A DNA stretch of 33,736 bases from AR12 sp036265915. Its GTDB lineage: Bacteria; Methylomirabilota; Methylomirabilia; Rokubacteriales; CSP1-6. Position numbers and translations under genes: made by a program. This document shows positions 33,441 to 33,736 of this stretch, piece after piece; the first letter of the stretch is position 1; each line of letters starts with the position of its first letter. The stretch covers positions 1 to 33,736 of the forward strand of contig DATAOC010000139.1 in assembly GCA_036265915.1 (NCBI GenBank), read 5' to 3'. The notes beneath the pieces are model-generated. The model did no database searches. It saw only the letters and a list, made by a program, of their open reading frames with translations, and was not told the DNA's origin.

Positions 33441-33629
33441 ATGGAGACCGAGCGTTTCGAAGCCACGCGCCTGGCCGCTCGTGATGTCCGTGCCGAAGCC
33501 CGCCGCCTGGTGGCCAAGGCCGCGAGCATACGGCAGGCGAGCCGGCGGATCCGTGAGAGCCGGCCCGGCCCGCTGGACGGGACGAACGGGCCGCCCGCGA
33601 CCGACGCCTCGCCGACGAGAGGTGGCTAG
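33441..33629 (+). CDS. Small basic protein of unknown function (62 residues)
   Basis: An ATG at 33441 opens a 62-residue frame ending with TAG. The first 40 residues are Ala/Arg/Glu-rich and should form a charged helix; the rest is Pro/Gly/Thr-rich and probably disordered. There is no Shine-Dalgarno site, but a TATACT box lies exactly where a leaderless transcript would need it. It is divergent from the 58-residue gene with 57 bases between starts. No family is recognised. Given the high GC content, a chance frame cannot be excluded. Confidence 0.5.
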   Translation: METERFEATRLAARDVRAEARRLVAKAASIRQASRRIRESRPGPLDGTNGPPATDASPTRGG

Positions 33630-33661
33630 CGGCCGCACGGGCACGCCGAGAGGTGACGTCC

Positions 33662-33694
33662 GCCAGCCGTCGTCGCGGAAATCGCGAGGCTGGC
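33662..33694. repeat. Hairpin: 12-bp stem with a 4-base bulge
   Basis: GCCAGCC (33662-33668) pairs with GGCTGGC (33688-33694), and TCGCG (33673-33677) pairs with CGCGA (33683-33687) around the loop GAAAT, with GTCG unpaired on one side. It lies 32 bases after the small-gene stop. No T-run follows, so a classic terminator is doubtful; it could also be an operator for the gene leaving the right edge. Confidence 0.5.
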
Positions 33695-33717
33695 CGGTAT
33701 GGTAACGTGAGCGGCCC

Positions 33718-33736
33718 GGGAGGACAGCGCGTGCAG
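33718..33736 (+). other. Ribosome-binding site and start codon of a gene leaving the window
   Basis: GGGAGG (33718-33723) is followed after seven bases by GTG (33731). The spacing is right for translation initiation, and a TATGGT box at 33698-33703 could be its -10. Only two codons are visible, so the product is unknown. Confidence 0.4.

Noticed and set aside
1..33736. tRNA, rRNA, CRISPR arrays, transposases, attachment sites
   Set aside because: Read for cloverleaf-like blocks, regularly spaced repeats, transposase motifs and direct repeats; none was seen.

Overview
The window is very GC-rich bacterial chromosome (by eye around 70%), almost fully coding, with tightly packed operons joined by ATGA/GTGA overlaps. 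Twin-arginine signals, a LivM-LivG fusion, a zinc-ribbon class III cyclase/ATPase, a PPOX-class flavin-reductase-like protein, Mo enzymes and many ABC uptake genes suggest a soil or subsurface heterotroph of the Rokubacteria/Methylomirabilota or proteobacterial kind. This assignment is an inference from gene style; no rRNA or marker gene is present.

Region A (1-12066, minus strand) looks like one long operon of ten genes, read from right to left: a branched-chain-amino-acid-type ABC importer (LivH, a Tat-exported binding protein, fused LivM-LivG, LivF), two paralogous ferritin-like diiron proteins, a stand-alone molybdenum hydroxylase large subunit, a crotonase, an acyl-CoA dehydrogenase and an ADP-forming acyl-CoA synthetase that runs off the left edge. 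The logic is import, oxidation or hydroxylation, CoA activation and beta-oxidation-like processing of an unidentified organic acid. Several catalytic residues are non-standard, which makes this the best candidate here for an undescribed pathway.

Region B (12116-15751, plus) starts divergently from region A at a compact promoter region and holds a PPOX-class F420/FMN protein and a 1079-residue zinc-ribbon/cyclase/AAA/TPR signalling protein. Region C (15759-17517, minus) is a two-gene SoxC-SoxD-like sulfur-oxidising Mo enzyme plus a short mono-haem cytochrome.

Region D (17639-26036, plus) is a catabolic operon: an SDR, then a FAD-dependent amine/amino-acid oxidase-like protein, HyuA, HyuB, two more SDRs and a SAM methyltransferase. 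It suggests opening of a cyclic imide, lactam or hydantoin-like compound followed by oxidation. Region E (26137-31600, plus) is a complete Dpp/Opp-type ABC importer (binding protein, two permeases, two ATPases) with its own promoter and a strong hairpin between the binding-protein and first permease genes. It may feed region D or the convergent M20 peptidase.

Region F (31597-33736) has an M20 metallopeptidase gene whose stop codon overlaps that of the last ABC gene on the other strand, a small two-zinc-site protein, two small divergent helical proteins, a hairpin, and a ribosome-binding site with start codon for a gene leaving the right edge. No tRNA, rRNA, CRISPR array or insertion sequence was seen, and no stretch over 300 bases lacks a gene.
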